The notes: generated by a model from the sequence alone, not told the origin. A stretch of 64,000 bases of DNA from an uncultured Candidatus Melainabacteria bacterium (GCA_934718275.1 CAKUZD010000001.1:248001-312000); one strand, 5' to 3'; positions 52,899-61,895 are shown, counted from the stretch's first letter. Program-made: numbers and translations.

Positions 52899-53792
52899 TC
52901 AGTCATCCTTATCGGTTCTTTTTATCGTCATAAAATTATTGATTTTAAATATTGTTTTTTTATCTTCTTCAACTTCTTCCTTATAACCAAGGATTTTTTC
53001 CAAATCAGCTTTTAAAGTAACTAAGTCTTCATATTTTTTCAAAGCACCATCAATAGCAACTGACACATCTCCAGTTTCTTCAGAAACAACAAGACAAGCC
53101 GCATCGCTAACTTCTGTCATTCCAATAGCGGCCCTGTGACGAGTTCCGTATTTCCAACTTAATTTTGGATCCTCAGTCAATGGCAACAAAACTCCGGCAG
53201 AAATAATTTTATCTCCGTTTATAACAACAGCTCCGTCATGAAGTGGAGTATTCGGGTGAAATATTGTCAAAATTAATTCTGTTGATAAATCCGCATTTAG
53301 CCTTGTTCCAACATCATTATATGTATTCCTCAAATCGCTTTGAAAAACTATTAAAGCTCCGGTATGAGATTTTGAAAGATATTTCACACTTTCAATTAAT
53401 TCTTTAACAACATCTATCTTAGGCTCTGTTTTATGGCTTGAGTTAAATATTTTTGTTACGAAATCAACTTGCCCCAAAAAACCTAAAAACTTTCTCAATT
53501 CCGGTTGAAATATTACTATCAAACTTAAAGAAACTAATGTCACAATAGACTTTAAAAACATTCCGATTATTTTTAAATCTATTCTCATCATTATTTCACT
53601 GACAGCCCAAGCACAAACAAGAATTAAAAGACCTTTTACAAACTTTTCTGACGGTGTATTTTTTATAAATTTCCTATATAAAAATAGCAACAAACCGGCA
53701 AGAAAGACTATTTGGATAAAATCAGACCAATTAAAAGTCATTTCCAACGTGGAGATATATTTTAATATGTATGTAAAAAAGTCATTAATCAT
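52899..53792 (-). CDS. dacA: Diadenylate cyclase (c-di-AMP synthase), DacA/CdaA type
   Basis: Makes c-di-AMP from two ATP at the cytoplasmic membrane. 297 residues: three N-terminal transmembrane helices (about 26-42, 50-65, 72-92), then the DAC domain with LIVFQSDLR, the catalytic DGAVVI motif (about 184-189) and RHRAAIG (about 216-222) in YGTRHRAAIGMTE. Both DGA and RHR motifs are intact. The gene overlaps lysA by 8 bases and abuts yitT. CdaA is often paired with CdaR and GlmM, which are absent here. A C-terminal part of a PgpH-like phosphodiesterase lies at the far end of the window. Confidence 0.95.
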   Translation of the reverse strand: MINDFFTYILKYISTLEMTFNWSDFIQIVFLAGLLLFLYRKFIKNTPSEKFVKGLLILVCAWAVSEIMMRIDLKIIGMFLKSIVTLVSLSLIVIFQPELRKFLGFLGQVDFVTKIFNSSHKTEPKIDVVKELIESVKYLSKSHTGALIVFQSDLRNTYNDVGTRLNADLSTELILTIFHPNTPLHDGAVVINGDKIISAGVLLPLTEDPKLSWKYGTRHRAAIGMTEVSDAACLVVSEETGDVSVAIDGALKKYEDLVTLKADLEKILGYKEEVEEDKKTIFKINNFMTIKRTDKDD

Positions 53793-55116
53793 TTTTTAAC
53801 CTATCCGGAATTACATCATGTGCAATTAAATCTTTTAACGTCTCTCTCTTTACTATAATATCAGATTGAGAATTATTTACAAGTACCATAGCAGGTTTTT
53901 GGACTCTATTATAATTAGAAGCCATTGAATAATTGTAAGCTCCTGTATTATAGACACATAAAATATCACCTTCTTCTATTTCAGGAAGCTTAATATTTTT
54001 TATCAAAATATCACCGGATTCACAAAATCTCCCCGCAATAGTTACTGTAGCAGCTAATTCAGAATTTGGTTTATTTGCTATTTGAGCACGATATTCTGCT
54101 CCATACATAGAAGGTCTTGCATTATCAGCCATTCCACCATCTATCGCAACATACATTTTCCCTTTCGGAACTTGTTTTGAACTTCCTAATGTATACAAAG
54201 TTACTCCGGCAGTGGAAATTATACTTCTTCCCGGTTCAATGAACAAAGTAGGAGCATCTATTTTATATTTTTCAATACATTTATAGAGTCGTTTTATAAC
54301 CGTTTCTGCTATCGTAAATGTTGAAGGTGGACAATCTGCTTCTGTGTATTTTACACCTAACCCTCCTCCAATATTTATTTCATCAAGCTTTAACCCAAAT
54401 TTATCATCAAGCCTTGCAATCTCTTTTACAAGTATTTCTATTTCATCCCCATAGATAGAAGTCTCAAAAATCTGAGAACCTATATGAGCGTGAAGTCCAT
54501 GCAACTTTAAATTTGTATAATTATTCAAAATCAAATCAACAGCTTCATCAATTTGTGTTAAGTCAAATCCAAATTTTGAGTCCAAATGTCCTGTTTGAAT
54601 ATATTCATGCGTATGACATTCTATCCCCGGAGTAATTCTAAGTAAAATATCTACAACTTTCTTATGAGACTTTGCAATTTCATCTAAAAGTGATAGCTCA
54701 AAGAAATTATCGACAGAAATTCTTCCGACTCCAAGTTTTATAGCAAGCTCTAACTCATCATAAGATTTGTTATTACCATTAAACAAAACTTTTTTCATAT
54801 CTACACCGGCATTATACACAGTATAAATTTCGCCTGCCGAAACAACATCAAACCCAAAACCTTCAGTCGCAATCAATTTTGAAGTAGCCTTTGTACAAAG
54901 AGCTTTTGATGCATACATCATATTGACTTTCGGATAACTTTTAAAAGCATCTTTATAATCTTGACAAATTTTTCTTATTGTTCTTTCATCCAAAACATAC
55001 AACGGAGTTCCGTATTCTTCTGTCAATTTCACCAAATCACAACCGCCAATTTCAATATTTCCGGCTTCATTAATATTAGTCGTTATGGGGTTTAAAAACT
55101 GGTTCGTGCTATTCAT
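53785..55116 (-). CDS. lysA: Diaminopimelate decarboxylase
   Basis: PLP enzyme forming L-lysine from meso-DAP. 443 residues: an alanine-racemase-like barrel with YASKALCT (PLP Lys near residue 68), GFDVVSAGEI, HAHIGSQIFE, INIGGGLGVKY and FIEPGRSI (PLP phosphate loop), then the beta domain with VTIAGRFCESGDIL and GAYNYSMASNYN. All catalytic motifs of LysA are present. It is the first gene of a lysA-dacA-yitT unit and its end overlaps the dacA start by 8 bases. Confidence 0.95.
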   Translation of the reverse strand: MNSTNQFLNPITTNINEAGNIEIGGCDLVKLTEEYGTPLYVLDERTIRKICQDYKDAFKSYPKVNMMYASKALCTKATSKLIATEGFGFDVVSAGEIYTVYNAGVDMKKVLFNGNNKSYDELELAIKLGVGRISVDNFFELSLLDEIAKSHKKVVDILLRITPGIECHTHEYIQTGHLDSKFGFDLTQIDEAVDLILNNYTNLKLHGLHAHIGSQIFETSIYGDEIEILVKEIARLDDKFGLKLDEINIGGGLGVKYTEADCPPSTFTIAETVIKRLYKCIEKYKIDAPTLFIEPGRSIISTAGVTLYTLGSSKQVPKGKMYVAIDGGMADNARPSMYGAEYRAQIANKPNSELAATVTIAGRFCESGDILIKNIKLPEIEEGDILCVYNTGAYNYSMASNYNRVQKPAMVLVNNSQSDIIVKRETLKDLIAHDVIPDRLKND

Positions 55117-55165
55117 TTATGCTCCTTACTTCTTATACAGCAAGAATAACACAATTAAAAAAAAA

Positions 55166-56038
55166 TTAAAATAGTAAAAATAATGTAATTAGTAAAGAAT
55201 AATACACCATTAAATTTCTGGCTTGTAAAAGTCTGAAATAAAATCCCTTTTCCTCATCCCCACAAGTATATGTTTTCAAACATTTATACATCCTGAAAAC
55301 AAGAGGAATTAAAACAAAAGTTAATAACAAATAATAGTTTTTCAACATTATTGCCAATACAAAAGTAAACAAATATCCCAAACCGTAAATTACAAAAACT
55401 CCTTTTAATGCTGTGTTTTTATTTCCTAATCGACAAACAAGTGTTTTTTTATGTGCACACATATCTCCTTCAAAATCCAACAATGTATGTACATACATCA
55501 TTCCAATCGTAAACATTACAACTGCAAACGACATAACTAAAACTTGCGGTAAAAAATATCCTGTCATAACAAAACAAACACCCTCAAACAACAAAGGGCC
55601 AAAAGCAATTCCTACAGCAATTTCACTTAAACCTTTTTGAGAAAGCTTTGCATAAACAAGTGCAATAATCCCACCTATCAATGCCAACCAAATAACCTGC
55701 ACACCACACCTTATAAACAGAATAAAGCCGCAAACAGCAGCCATCACCAAATAAATTATAACAACCTTTAACACATCGTTTAGTGTTGCTATACCTTGTT
55801 TTATATAAGCACATTTACACTTTTGAGAATTTTCCGGTAAAGATTTATAGTCATTATAATCATCAAAAAGATTGGTTGCCAAATGAGCAAATGATATACC
55901 AATTAATGCAAGTAAACCATTATAAACATTTCCTCCGTTTTTCAATGCATACACAAACACAACCAACCACGACAAAACTGTCATAGGCAAAGAAAATATA
56001 CGAGAATTTTTCAACCAAAAACAAATTTTATTCATCAT
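55166..56038 (-). CDS. UbiA-superfamily prenyltransferase (MenA-like)
   Basis: Integral-membrane prenyltransferase, 290 residues with eight or nine helices. The first Asp-rich motif is NLFDDYNDYKS (about 57-67). The second, usually D-x-x-x-D, appears as TLLDFEGDMCAHKKTLV near residue 190. The spacing and the GDM-H-K-K-T-L-A/V ending are like MenA (1,4-dihydroxy-2-naphthoate octaprenyltransferase) and other UbiA quinone enzymes. No menaquinone gene is nearby, so the acceptor is undefined. Start is the first of two ATGs (56038/56035), overlapping the small upstream gene by 4 bases. Confidence 0.85.
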   Translation of the reverse strand: MMNKICFWLKNSRIFSLPMTVLSWLVVFVYALKNGGNVYNGLLALIGISFAHLATNLFDDYNDYKSLPENSQKCKCAYIKQGIATLNDVLKVVIIYLVMAAVCGFILFIRCGVQVIWLALIGGIIALVYAKLSQKGLSEIAVGIAFGPLLFEGVCFVMTGYFLPQVLVMSFAVVMFTIGMMYVHTLLDFEGDMCAHKKTLVCRLGNKNTALKGVFVIYGLGYLFTFVLAIMLKNYYLLLTFVLIPLVFRMYKCLKTYTCGDEEKGFYFRLLQARNLMVYYSLLITLFLLF

Positions 56039-56256
56039 AAAAGGAGATTTTCTACACCTTTAACCGCTTCATAACTGGCACCTGCTTCAAGGACCTCCTC
56101 CGCTGTCAAACCAAAAAGAGTAATCAACGAATAAGCTTCTTTTGTAGAAGAATTTAGCATATTAACAACAGTTTTAATAGCCTCATCCCGGCTAAGACTT
56201 GTTAACTGTTGTTGATTTTTTCCTCTATAAATAATTCTTCTTTTAGACTTACCCAA
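56035..56256 (-). CDS. Small helical protein in the ROK-UbiA operon
   Basis: 73 residues, unrecognised. A basic start (MGKSKRRIIYRGKN) is followed by an apparently helical segment SRDEAIKTVVNMLNSSTKEAYSLITLFGLTAEEVLEAGASYEAVKGVENLL. Start overlaps the ROK stop by 8 bases and stop overlaps ubiA by 4 bases. Consistent reading frame and tight overlaps support a real gene. Confidence 0.6.
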   Translation of the reverse strand: MGKSKRRIIYRGKNQQQLTSLSRDEAIKTVVNMLNSSTKEAYSLITLFGLTAEEVLEAGASYEAVKGVENLLL

Positions 56257-57124
56257 TATCTTTTACCCCCAAGCCTAACAAGGCTGCACCAATCATACCG
56301 GAATAATTTCCGGCTGATGCCTTTACGACCTTAAACGGTTGCGTAACAATTTGCAAATTTGCTTCTTTTTCCAAATATTCAATATCAACAAATTCTGCCA
56401 TTGAACCGGACAATACAACAACATCAGGATCAAATATATTTGCAAGTCCTATAATTCCTTCTAAAATATCATTTTGCCACGTATCAAAAATTTTCTTCAT
56501 CATAGGATTATCAATATGCTCTATTACATCGTAAGTTGTAATTTCAGAGTTTTTTGACAATTCCTCTGCAGTTTTTTTCAAACCTGTTCCCGATGCATAA
56601 GCCTCAAAACAATCCCAACTGCCACAAGTACATTTTCTATGCTTATCTGTTCGCATTTTAAAATGCATTTCTCCTGCAGCGCCACTTTTGCCCTTATAAA
56701 GTTTTCCTCCGAGTATAATACCGCCGCCTACACCTGTCCCTAGTGTTATCATTACAGAATACGGCATATTTTTAGATGAACCTATCAAATATTCCGCCCA
56801 AGCCGCACAATTGGCATCATTTTCTACAAAAACTTTTTTATTACTTAAATTTTTAAAATCCATTGTCGGATATTCTTTAGCAATATTCCCTGTCGAGCCT
56901 AAAATTCTGTCATTTGTTTTATTAACAGCTCCGCAAGTTGAAAAAGCAATAACATCCACATTTTTCTCATGCTTTTCAATTATATTTTTAAAAAGATTTC
57001 TTATTTCATCAAAAGTTTTAGGTGTATGGTATTTTTCTACTTCGGACAAAATTTCACCTTTTTCATTTATTATGGCACAATAAACTTTTGTACCGCCTAC
57101 ATCTATACCTAAAGCTTTTTTCAT
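56249..57124 (-). CDS. ROK-family sugar kinase (glucokinase or ManNAc kinase)
   Basis: 291 residues. N-terminal ATP-binding GIDVGGTKVYCAI, catalytic EFVENDANCAAWAEYL region (VFVENDANC), TLGTGVGGGIILGGKLYKGKSGAAGEMHF with the ROK signature, and a zinc-type motif CTCGSWDCFEAYASG (C-x-C-G-x2-x-C-x-E). Glucokinase and N-acetylmannosamine kinase (NanK) are both in this family. NanE lies 63 bases upstream on the same strand, which favours a ManNAc/GlcNAc role, but no nanA or nanT lies in the window, so I leave it open. Confidence 0.85.
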   Translation of the reverse strand: MKKALGIDVGGTKVYCAIINEKGEILSEVEKYHTPKTFDEIRNLFKNIIEKHEKNVDVIAFSTCGAVNKTNDRILGSTGNIAKEYPTMDFKNLSNKKVFVENDANCAAWAEYLIGSSKNMPYSVMITLGTGVGGGIILGGKLYKGKSGAAGEMHFKMRTDKHRKCTCGSWDCFEAYASGTGLKKTAEELSKNSEITTYDVIEHIDNPMMKKIFDTWQNDILEGIIGLANIFDPDVVVLSGSMAEFVDIEYLEKEANLQIVTQPFKVVKASAGNYSGMIGAALLGLGVKDIG

Positions 57125-57187
57125 AAACCAATTCCTTTATCTTTTACTTTTCAAACAATATAAAAACCTACTTTATTCGATTTTTTA

Positions 57188-57886
57188 TCAACCTCTTTGA
57201 ACAAATCTTTTTGTTATTAATTGAGGTCTTGTTATAGCGGATCCAATTACAACACAATGTGCTCCGAGTTCAAATGCCCTTGTAACCTGTTCAGGTTCCC
57301 AAATTCTTCCCTCTAAAACAACCGGAAGCTTAGTATTTTTAACCAACTGTTCTAACAATTCAAAATCCGGTTCGTCTCCTCTGTTTTGGGAGAACTGTGT
57401 ATATCCAGAAAGAGTTGTAGAAAGGATATTTACCCCAAGTTTTTCTGCATTCAACCCTTCTTCTAAGGTTGAAATATCTGCCATTGAAGCCCTATTATTT
57501 ATTTTTATGTATTTTATAAGTTCTTCAAGCTTTGCTCCATTTGGCCGCTTACGCATAGTACCATCAAAAGCTATAATATCTGCGCCGGCTTCAACCAACT
57601 CAATAACTTCTTTCAATGTTGGAGTTATATAAACAATTTCCTTCCAATTTGGCGGAATAACATCAGGTTTTGTAAGTCCTATTACCGGAACATCAAAAAG
57701 ACGTTTTGCATTTTTTACATCTCTTGCTCCTGCAACTCGTAAAGCACCGGCTCCGCCTTTTACAACCGATTTCATAAGAGCATTAATACAATCTTCCTGA
57801 TACAATGGCTCTGCCGGCATAGCCTGAACAGAAACAACAACTTTTCCTTCTAATCTGTTTATAATATTCATAGAAACATTATACAT
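57188..57886 (-). CDS. nanE: N-acetylmannosamine-6-phosphate 2-epimerase NanE
   Basis: Converts ManNAc-6-P to GlcNAc-6-P in sialic-acid breakdown. 232 residues with an alpha/beta barrel: VVVSVQAMPAEPLYQ, GGAGALRVAGARDV, PVIGLTKPD, ITPTLKEVIELVEAGADIIAFDGTMRKRP, MADISTLEEG and PVVLEGRIWEPEQVTRAFELGAHCVVIGSAITRP. The catalytic Lys and Glu lie in the KPD and EGRI segments. The start could be ATG 57886 or 57871; neither has a strong SD. Upstream neighbour is divergent. Confidence 0.94.
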   Translation of the reverse strand: MYNVSMNIINRLEGKVVVSVQAMPAEPLYQEDCINALMKSVVKGGAGALRVAGARDVKNAKRLFDVPVIGLTKPDVIPPNWKEIVYITPTLKEVIELVEAGADIIAFDGTMRKRPNGAKLEELIKYIKINNRASMADISTLEEGLNAEKLGVNILSTTLSGYTQFSQNRGDEPDFELLEQLVKNTKLPVVLEGRIWEPEQVTRAFELGAHCVVIGSAITRPQLITKRFVQRG

Positions 57887-58006
57887 TAAAAATTTATATT
57901 TGAGTTATAATAATTTTGAAGGCAATAGGACAATAAGACGAAAAGTTAATAAGTCATAGATAACAAGGGTTTTATAACTTTAAATAATATATAGAAAGGT
58001 TACAAT

Positions 58007-59335
58007 ATGCAAAAAAGTACTGTTAAATATCCGTTTCTTACAGAAGATGTAGAAGTTTATGAAAGAGAAAACGGGCATAAAATTGTTCTTGCTCATAAAG
58101 AAGGTGAACTTGTAAATGTAAGTACTTGGGTAAAAACAGGTTCTATAAATGAAAACGACCACAATAACGGAATTTCTCATTTTTTGGAACACCTTATGTT
58201 CAAAGGAACACATAAACATAAAGCCGGATATTTTGACAGAACTTTGGAAGCTAAAGGCGCTATAGTTAATGCCGCAACTTGGAAAGACTACACATTTTAT
58301 TATGTAACCTTACCAAAAGGCGCAGAGGGCAAGGATTTGGATTTAGCTATAGAATTACACGCTGACATGATGCTAGATCCTGTTTTACCTGAAGAAGAAA
58401 TAGGAGCTCCTTTTGATTTAAACAACCCAAAAGTAACCGACAAAAGGGAACGTCACGTTGTTATTGAAGAAATTAGAATGCGCAAGGATCAAAATTGGAC
58501 AAAAGTTTATAATGCTTGCAACTTTAATATGTATAAAAAACATCCATATAAAAGAGACGTAATCGGCACACCGGAAATTATTTCTCAAGTAACTCGTGAC
58601 GAAATTATGAATTATTATCAAACATTCTATTCTCCGGAAAATATGACGACTATAATTGTTGGGGATTTCGACAAAGAAAAAATTCTTGCAAAAGTTGAAG
58701 AAGAATTCGATTTCAAGGGAAGAAAAAATGCTCCTAAAAAGGTTAATGAAATTGATACTCCAACAGACAAAACAATAGTTGTAGAAAATAAAGGACAAAC
58801 AAATACATCATATTTAATGATTGGATTTTTAGGACCTAAGGCTAATCAACTTAAAGAAAACATTGAACTTGACATTATAAGCATTATTTTAGGGGAAAGT
58901 ACAAGTTCCAGAATGTACCAAAACTTAATCGAAAAACAGCCTGAACAAATATTTATGATGGCAAATGCAGAACACTACCAATTTAAAGATGGAAATAATT
59001 TCTTTGTTCAAGCAAACTTTAAACCTGAGAAAAAAGATTTGGCAATTCAACTTATAAAAAAAGAACTTGCAAACCTTATTGATAACAAAATATCAGAAGA
59101 AGAACTAAATAAAGCTAAAAAGAAAATTAAATCACGTTTTGCCTATGCAGCAGAAACAGTTTCTGAAATCGGAGAAACAATCGGCTATTACATGACCGTT
59201 TGCGAAGATTTAAAATTAATAGAGAACTATCTAAAAGACGTAGATGCAATAACTATTACTGATATCGAAAATACAGTAAAAAGATACTTAAACATAAATA
59301 ACGCAGTTATATCTATTCTTGAACCTGAAAAATAA
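58007..59335 (+). CDS. M16-family zinc metallopeptidase (pitrilysin/MPP-like)
   Basis: 442 residues. The inverted zinc motif HFLEH (H-x-x-E-H, about 60-64) occurs in NNGISHFLEHLMFKGTHKHKAG, followed by the Glu ligand about 75 residues on, in HVVIEEIRMRKDQNW. An internal GDFDKEKILAKVEEEFD linker and a second catalytically inactive half domain follow, typical of M16B processing peptidases that work as pairs or alone. A signal peptide is absent. Next gene is a type-4 UDG 15 bases on, possibly one transcript. RBS AAAGG. Confidence 0.9.
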   Translation: MQKSTVKYPFLTEDVEVYERENGHKIVLAHKEGELVNVSTWVKTGSINENDHNNGISHFLEHLMFKGTHKHKAGYFDRTLEAKGAIVNAATWKDYTFYYVTLPKGAEGKDLDLAIELHADMMLDPVLPEEEIGAPFDLNNPKVTDKRERHVVIEEIRMRKDQNWTKVYNACNFNMYKKHPYKRDVIGTPEIISQVTRDEIMNYYQTFYSPENMTTIIVGDFDKEKILAKVEEEFDFKGRKNAPKKVNEIDTPTDKTIVVENKGQTNTSYLMIGFLGPKANQLKENIELDIISIILGESTSSRMYQNLIEKQPEQIFMMANAEHYQFKDGNNFFVQANFKPEKKDLAIQLIKKELANLIDNKISEEELNKAKKKIKSRFAYAAETVSEIGETIGYYMTVCEDLKLIENYLKDVDAITITDIENTVKRYLNINNAVISILEPEK

Positions 59336-59350
59336 CTTAAAGAAGGACTC

Positions 59351-59950
59351 ATGAGAGAAGCAACAACTCAAGAAAAAGAAGAATTAGAAAAAATAAAAGC
59401 AAAATGTTTAACTTGCCAAAAATGTTCTCTTGGGAAAACAAGAACCAATATAGTATTCTCAGCAGGAGCACCAAACCATAAACTTATGCTTATAGGAGAA
59501 GCTCCCGGATACTATGAAGATCAAAAAGGAGAACCTTTTGTCGGGAAAGCCGGACAATTGTTAGATAAAATATTTGCTTCTGTCGGTTTATCCAGACAAA
59601 ATGATGTTTATATTTGCAATACAATAAAATGCAGACCTCCCGAAAATCGTGACCCGTTACCGGAAGAAAAAGAAGCTTGCCGAGAATATTTGGATGCTCA
59701 AATTGACATATTAAAACCAAGAATAATTTTACTTTGCGGGCGAGTTGCCGTGCAGTCAATTTTAGGAACCACTCAAGGAATAACTAAAATCAGAGGAAAA
59801 TGGTACGAAGGTCCCAACATGTCTAAGATGATGCCAATATTTCATCCATCATATCTATTAAGAAATGATTCAAGAGAAAAAGGAAGTCCCAAATGGCTTA
59901 TGTGGCAAGATATTCAAGAAATTAAACGAGTATACACTCAAATGGATTAA
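59351..59950 (+). CDS. Uracil-DNA glycosylase, family 4 (Fe-S type)
   Basis: Excises uracil from DNA for base-excision repair. 199 residues: N-terminal Cys cluster CLTCQKC, then GEAPGYYEDQKGEPFVGKAGQLLDKIF (motif A, with Glu41-type residue and a GEAPG loop), NTIKCRPPENRDP, EACREYLDAQI and the C-terminal HPSYLLRN (motif B His). Cys at CRPP and ACREY complete a [4Fe-4S] site. All hallmarks of UDG family 4. Preceded by AAGGAC and only 15 bases after the M16 gene. Confidence 0.94.
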   Translation: MREATTQEKEELEKIKAKCLTCQKCSLGKTRTNIVFSAGAPNHKLMLIGEAPGYYEDQKGEPFVGKAGQLLDKIFASVGLSRQNDVYICNTIKCRPPENRDPLPEEKEACREYLDAQIDILKPRIILLCGRVAVQSILGTTQGITKIRGKWYEGPNMSKMMPIFHPSYLLRNDSREKGSPKWLMWQDIQEIKRVYTQMD

Positions 59951-60000
59951 GACTTTGGGCTATTTGGGGAGTTTTAGAAAGTTTTCAAAATATAATAAAT

Positions 60001-60031
60001 AAAAAAATCGCCTTCTTCAGGCGATTTTTAA
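60001..60031. terminator. Bidirectional terminator at 60.0 kb
   Basis: AAAATCGCC / GGCGATTTT with 7-base loop, flanked by A and T runs, between the UDG gene and the convergent HEAT-like gene. Confidence 0.85.
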
Positions 60032-60074
60032 TATATAAAATCTGGCAAATTTAATATATTTGCGTTGTGCTCTT

Positions 60075-60446
60075 TTATGAAAGAGCCATCAAAGCTTTAA
60101 CTGAACGAGCATTATCTCTGACTTCTTCATCAGAATGATTTTCAACTGTATCTTCTAAAATTCTAATAGCTTCAGTTTTATCATTCAATGATAACAACTC
60201 ATTAATAGTGCTCATCGCAACTACAGTTGACATATCGTTAATTCCTTTTCCTTTGTTAGAAATTACAACATTCAATGAGTCATGCATATTTTTCTTAACT
60301 AATGCTCTAGAAGTCATTTCTCTTATTGCGTCAATTTTAGAATTAGTACCAACATCTTCCAAAATTGAAATAGTTTCAGGATTTTCGTTTCTTCCCAAAC
60401 CTTCAATTATATTTGTTACGTCTCTTACAATTTTCTTATCTACCAT
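60075..60446 (-). CDS. Small HEAT-repeat-like protein
   Basis: 123 residues, nearly all alpha-helical: successive pairs VRDVTNIIEGLGRNENPETISILEDVG, AIREMTSRALVKKN, AMSTINELLSLNDKTEAIRILEDTVENHSDEEVRDNARSVKAL. The D-x-x-V-R-D-x-A pattern in the last pair is HEAT-like. Follows the F-x-G-motif gene on the same strand after 16 bases, so both are likely one transcript. Resembles the HEAT-like part of the 50.3 kb protein. Function unknown. Confidence 0.6.
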   Translation of the reverse strand: MVDKKIVRDVTNIIEGLGRNENPETISILEDVGTNSKIDAIREMTSRALVKKNMHDSLNVVISNKGKGINDMSTVVAMSTINELLSLNDKTEAIRILEDTVENHSDEEVRDNARSVKALMALS

Positions 60447-60462
60447 TTATTATCTCCTCCTA

Positions 60463-60981
60463 CTACGCTGCTGCTTCCCATGCTGCACAACGTTCAGACA
60501 ACAAGTTTCTAGCCATTGTCATATCTTCCGTTTTAGCAATATATCTTGCAGATGTTTTTGAACCCATATAGTCACTTATATGATGAGTTTCAAACAAAGC
60601 ATCTTTTGCTGAATTATACATTGAAATAGCTTTTTCTTTAGCAGGAGCAAATGATACTTCTACGCTATTCAATTTATTCCAACCATTAACAACATTTTCT
60701 TTAATTCTATTTCCAAATTCAACAACAGAATTAATCATGCGTTGGAATTTTTCTCCAATTCCTGAAATAGATCCGACTAAAGCACTTGCCTTAAGTTTTC
60801 CTGTAAAATTAACATTGTTGTTTGATTTTTTTGAAGAAGATTCAAACACATCAGCAGTAAGTACATTTCCTTTAAAAGAAGATGCTGCAAATGGATTTGA
60901 AGAATTTCTTTGAGTTACTGATTCGTGTTTACTAGTATTAAATAATCTTTCACGAATAGATGGTATTGATAAATTTGCCAT
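60463..60981 (-). CDS. Orphan protein with FKG and FTG motifs
   Basis: 172 residues from the ATG at 60981 (MANLSIPSIRERLFNTS), preceded by AAAGGA; the frame is open to 61047 but the extra 22 residues are not supported by an RBS. The first 60 are Ser/Asn/Lys-rich and disordered-looking, containing NPFAASSFKG and NNVNFTGKL. The remainder is helical, amphipathic: a SGIGEKFQRMINSVVEFGNRIKENVV segment and a C-terminal SSARYIAKTEDMTMARN-like stretch. No signal peptide or transmembrane helix. Pairs with a HEAT-like gene downstream. Compare the FSG in the radical SAM protein at 3.6 kb. Confidence 0.6.
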   Translation of the reverse strand: MANLSIPSIRERLFNTSKHESVTQRNSSNPFAASSFKGNVLTADVFESSSKKSNNNVNFTGKLKASALVGSISGIGEKFQRMINSVVEFGNRIKENVVNGWNKLNSVEVSFAPAKEKAISMYNSAKDALFETHHISDYMGSKTSARYIAKTEDMTMARNLLSERCAAWEAAA

Positions 60982-61066
60982 GTTTAATATCCTTTCGTAT
61001 AATCTCGACATTATAAGGATATCACCAGGTATAAATAAATGGCTCAACCTTTTGGAGGATTATTAT

Positions 61067-61095
61067 TTGAAATTATTATACTTTAGTTGTAAAAT
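61067..61095 (+). promoter_or_regulatory. Promoter of mazG
   Basis: TTGAAA, 17 bases, TAAAAT, 24 bases before the mazG ATG. Confidence 0.7.
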
Positions 61096-61118
61096 CAAAC
61101 CAAAAGGATAGGTAAAGT

Positions 61119-61895
61119 ATGTATAAAAACTTGGAAAAATTAATAGAAACAGTTAGAATATTACGCTCTCCTCAAGGTTGCGAGTGGGATAGAGCTCAAA
61201 CTCATAAAACCCTTAAACCAAACATGTTGGAAGAAGCTTATGAAGCTGTAGATGCTATCGACTCCGGAGATACCGCAAATTTACAAGAAGAATTGGGAGA
61301 TGTTTTGCTTCAGGTTTTATTACATTCACAAATCGCAGATGATGAAGGAGAATTCACCCTTGATGACGTTGCGAAAGAACTCAATGAAAAACTTATCCAT
61401 CGCCATCCGCATGTTTTTGGCAACATTAAAGTTTCGTCAACTCAAGATATCATTGATAATTGGGATAAATTAAAAAAGGAAGAAAAAAAAGATAGAAAAT
61501 CTGCGATGGATGGCATTTCAAAATCACAAGCTGCACTTATGAGCGCTCAAAAAATCAGCAAACGAGCAGTAAAACAAGGTTTTGAATGGCCGGATGAAAA
61601 CTCATTATATGAATGCATTCAATCTGAAATAAAAGAGTTTAAAGAAGCAGAACTCGAACAAAATAAAGACCACATGGAAGAAGAAATGGGAGATATACTG
61701 TTTGCAATAGTAAATTTAGCTCGTTGGAACAAAATAGATGCTGAACAAGCTTTGTTAAAAGCCAATAAAAAATTCGCAACACGATTTAGAAAAATGGAAG
61801 AATTAGCGAAAAAACCGTTACAAGAATATTCTTTTAGGGAATATGACATGTTATGGAATCGTGCTAAGGAAGCTATTGCAAAACAATTAAAATAA
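61119..61895 (+). CDS. mazG: Nucleoside triphosphate pyrophosphohydrolase MazG
   Basis: Hydrolyses NTPs and dNTPs to monophosphates and pyrophosphate. 258 residues with two MazG helical repeats. The first has CEWDRAQTHKTLKPNMLEEAYEAVDAI and LQEELGDVLLQVLLHSQIA, where the E-x2-E...E-x3-D quartet binds magnesium; the second reads EEEMGDILFAIVNLARWNKIDAE. GFEWPD and the C-terminal WNRAKEA match the family. Preceded by a good promoter. Stands alone between divergent and convergent neighbours. Confidence 0.95.
   Translation: MYKNLEKLIETVRILRSPQGCEWDRAQTHKTLKPNMLEEAYEAVDAIDSGDTANLQEELGDVLLQVLLHSQIADDEGEFTLDDVAKELNEKLIHRHPHVFGNIKVSSTQDIIDNWDKLKKEEKKDRKSAMDGISKSQAALMSAQKISKRAVKQGFEWPDENSLYECIQSEIKEFKEAELEQNKDHMEEEMGDILFAIVNLARWNKIDAEQALLKANKKFATRFRKMEELAKKPLQEYSFREYDMLWNRAKEAIAKQLK

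Noticed and set aside
61048..61118. Start of the F-x-G gene at 61047
   Set aside because: 22 extra residues without an RBS; the ATG at 60981 has AAAGGA before it.
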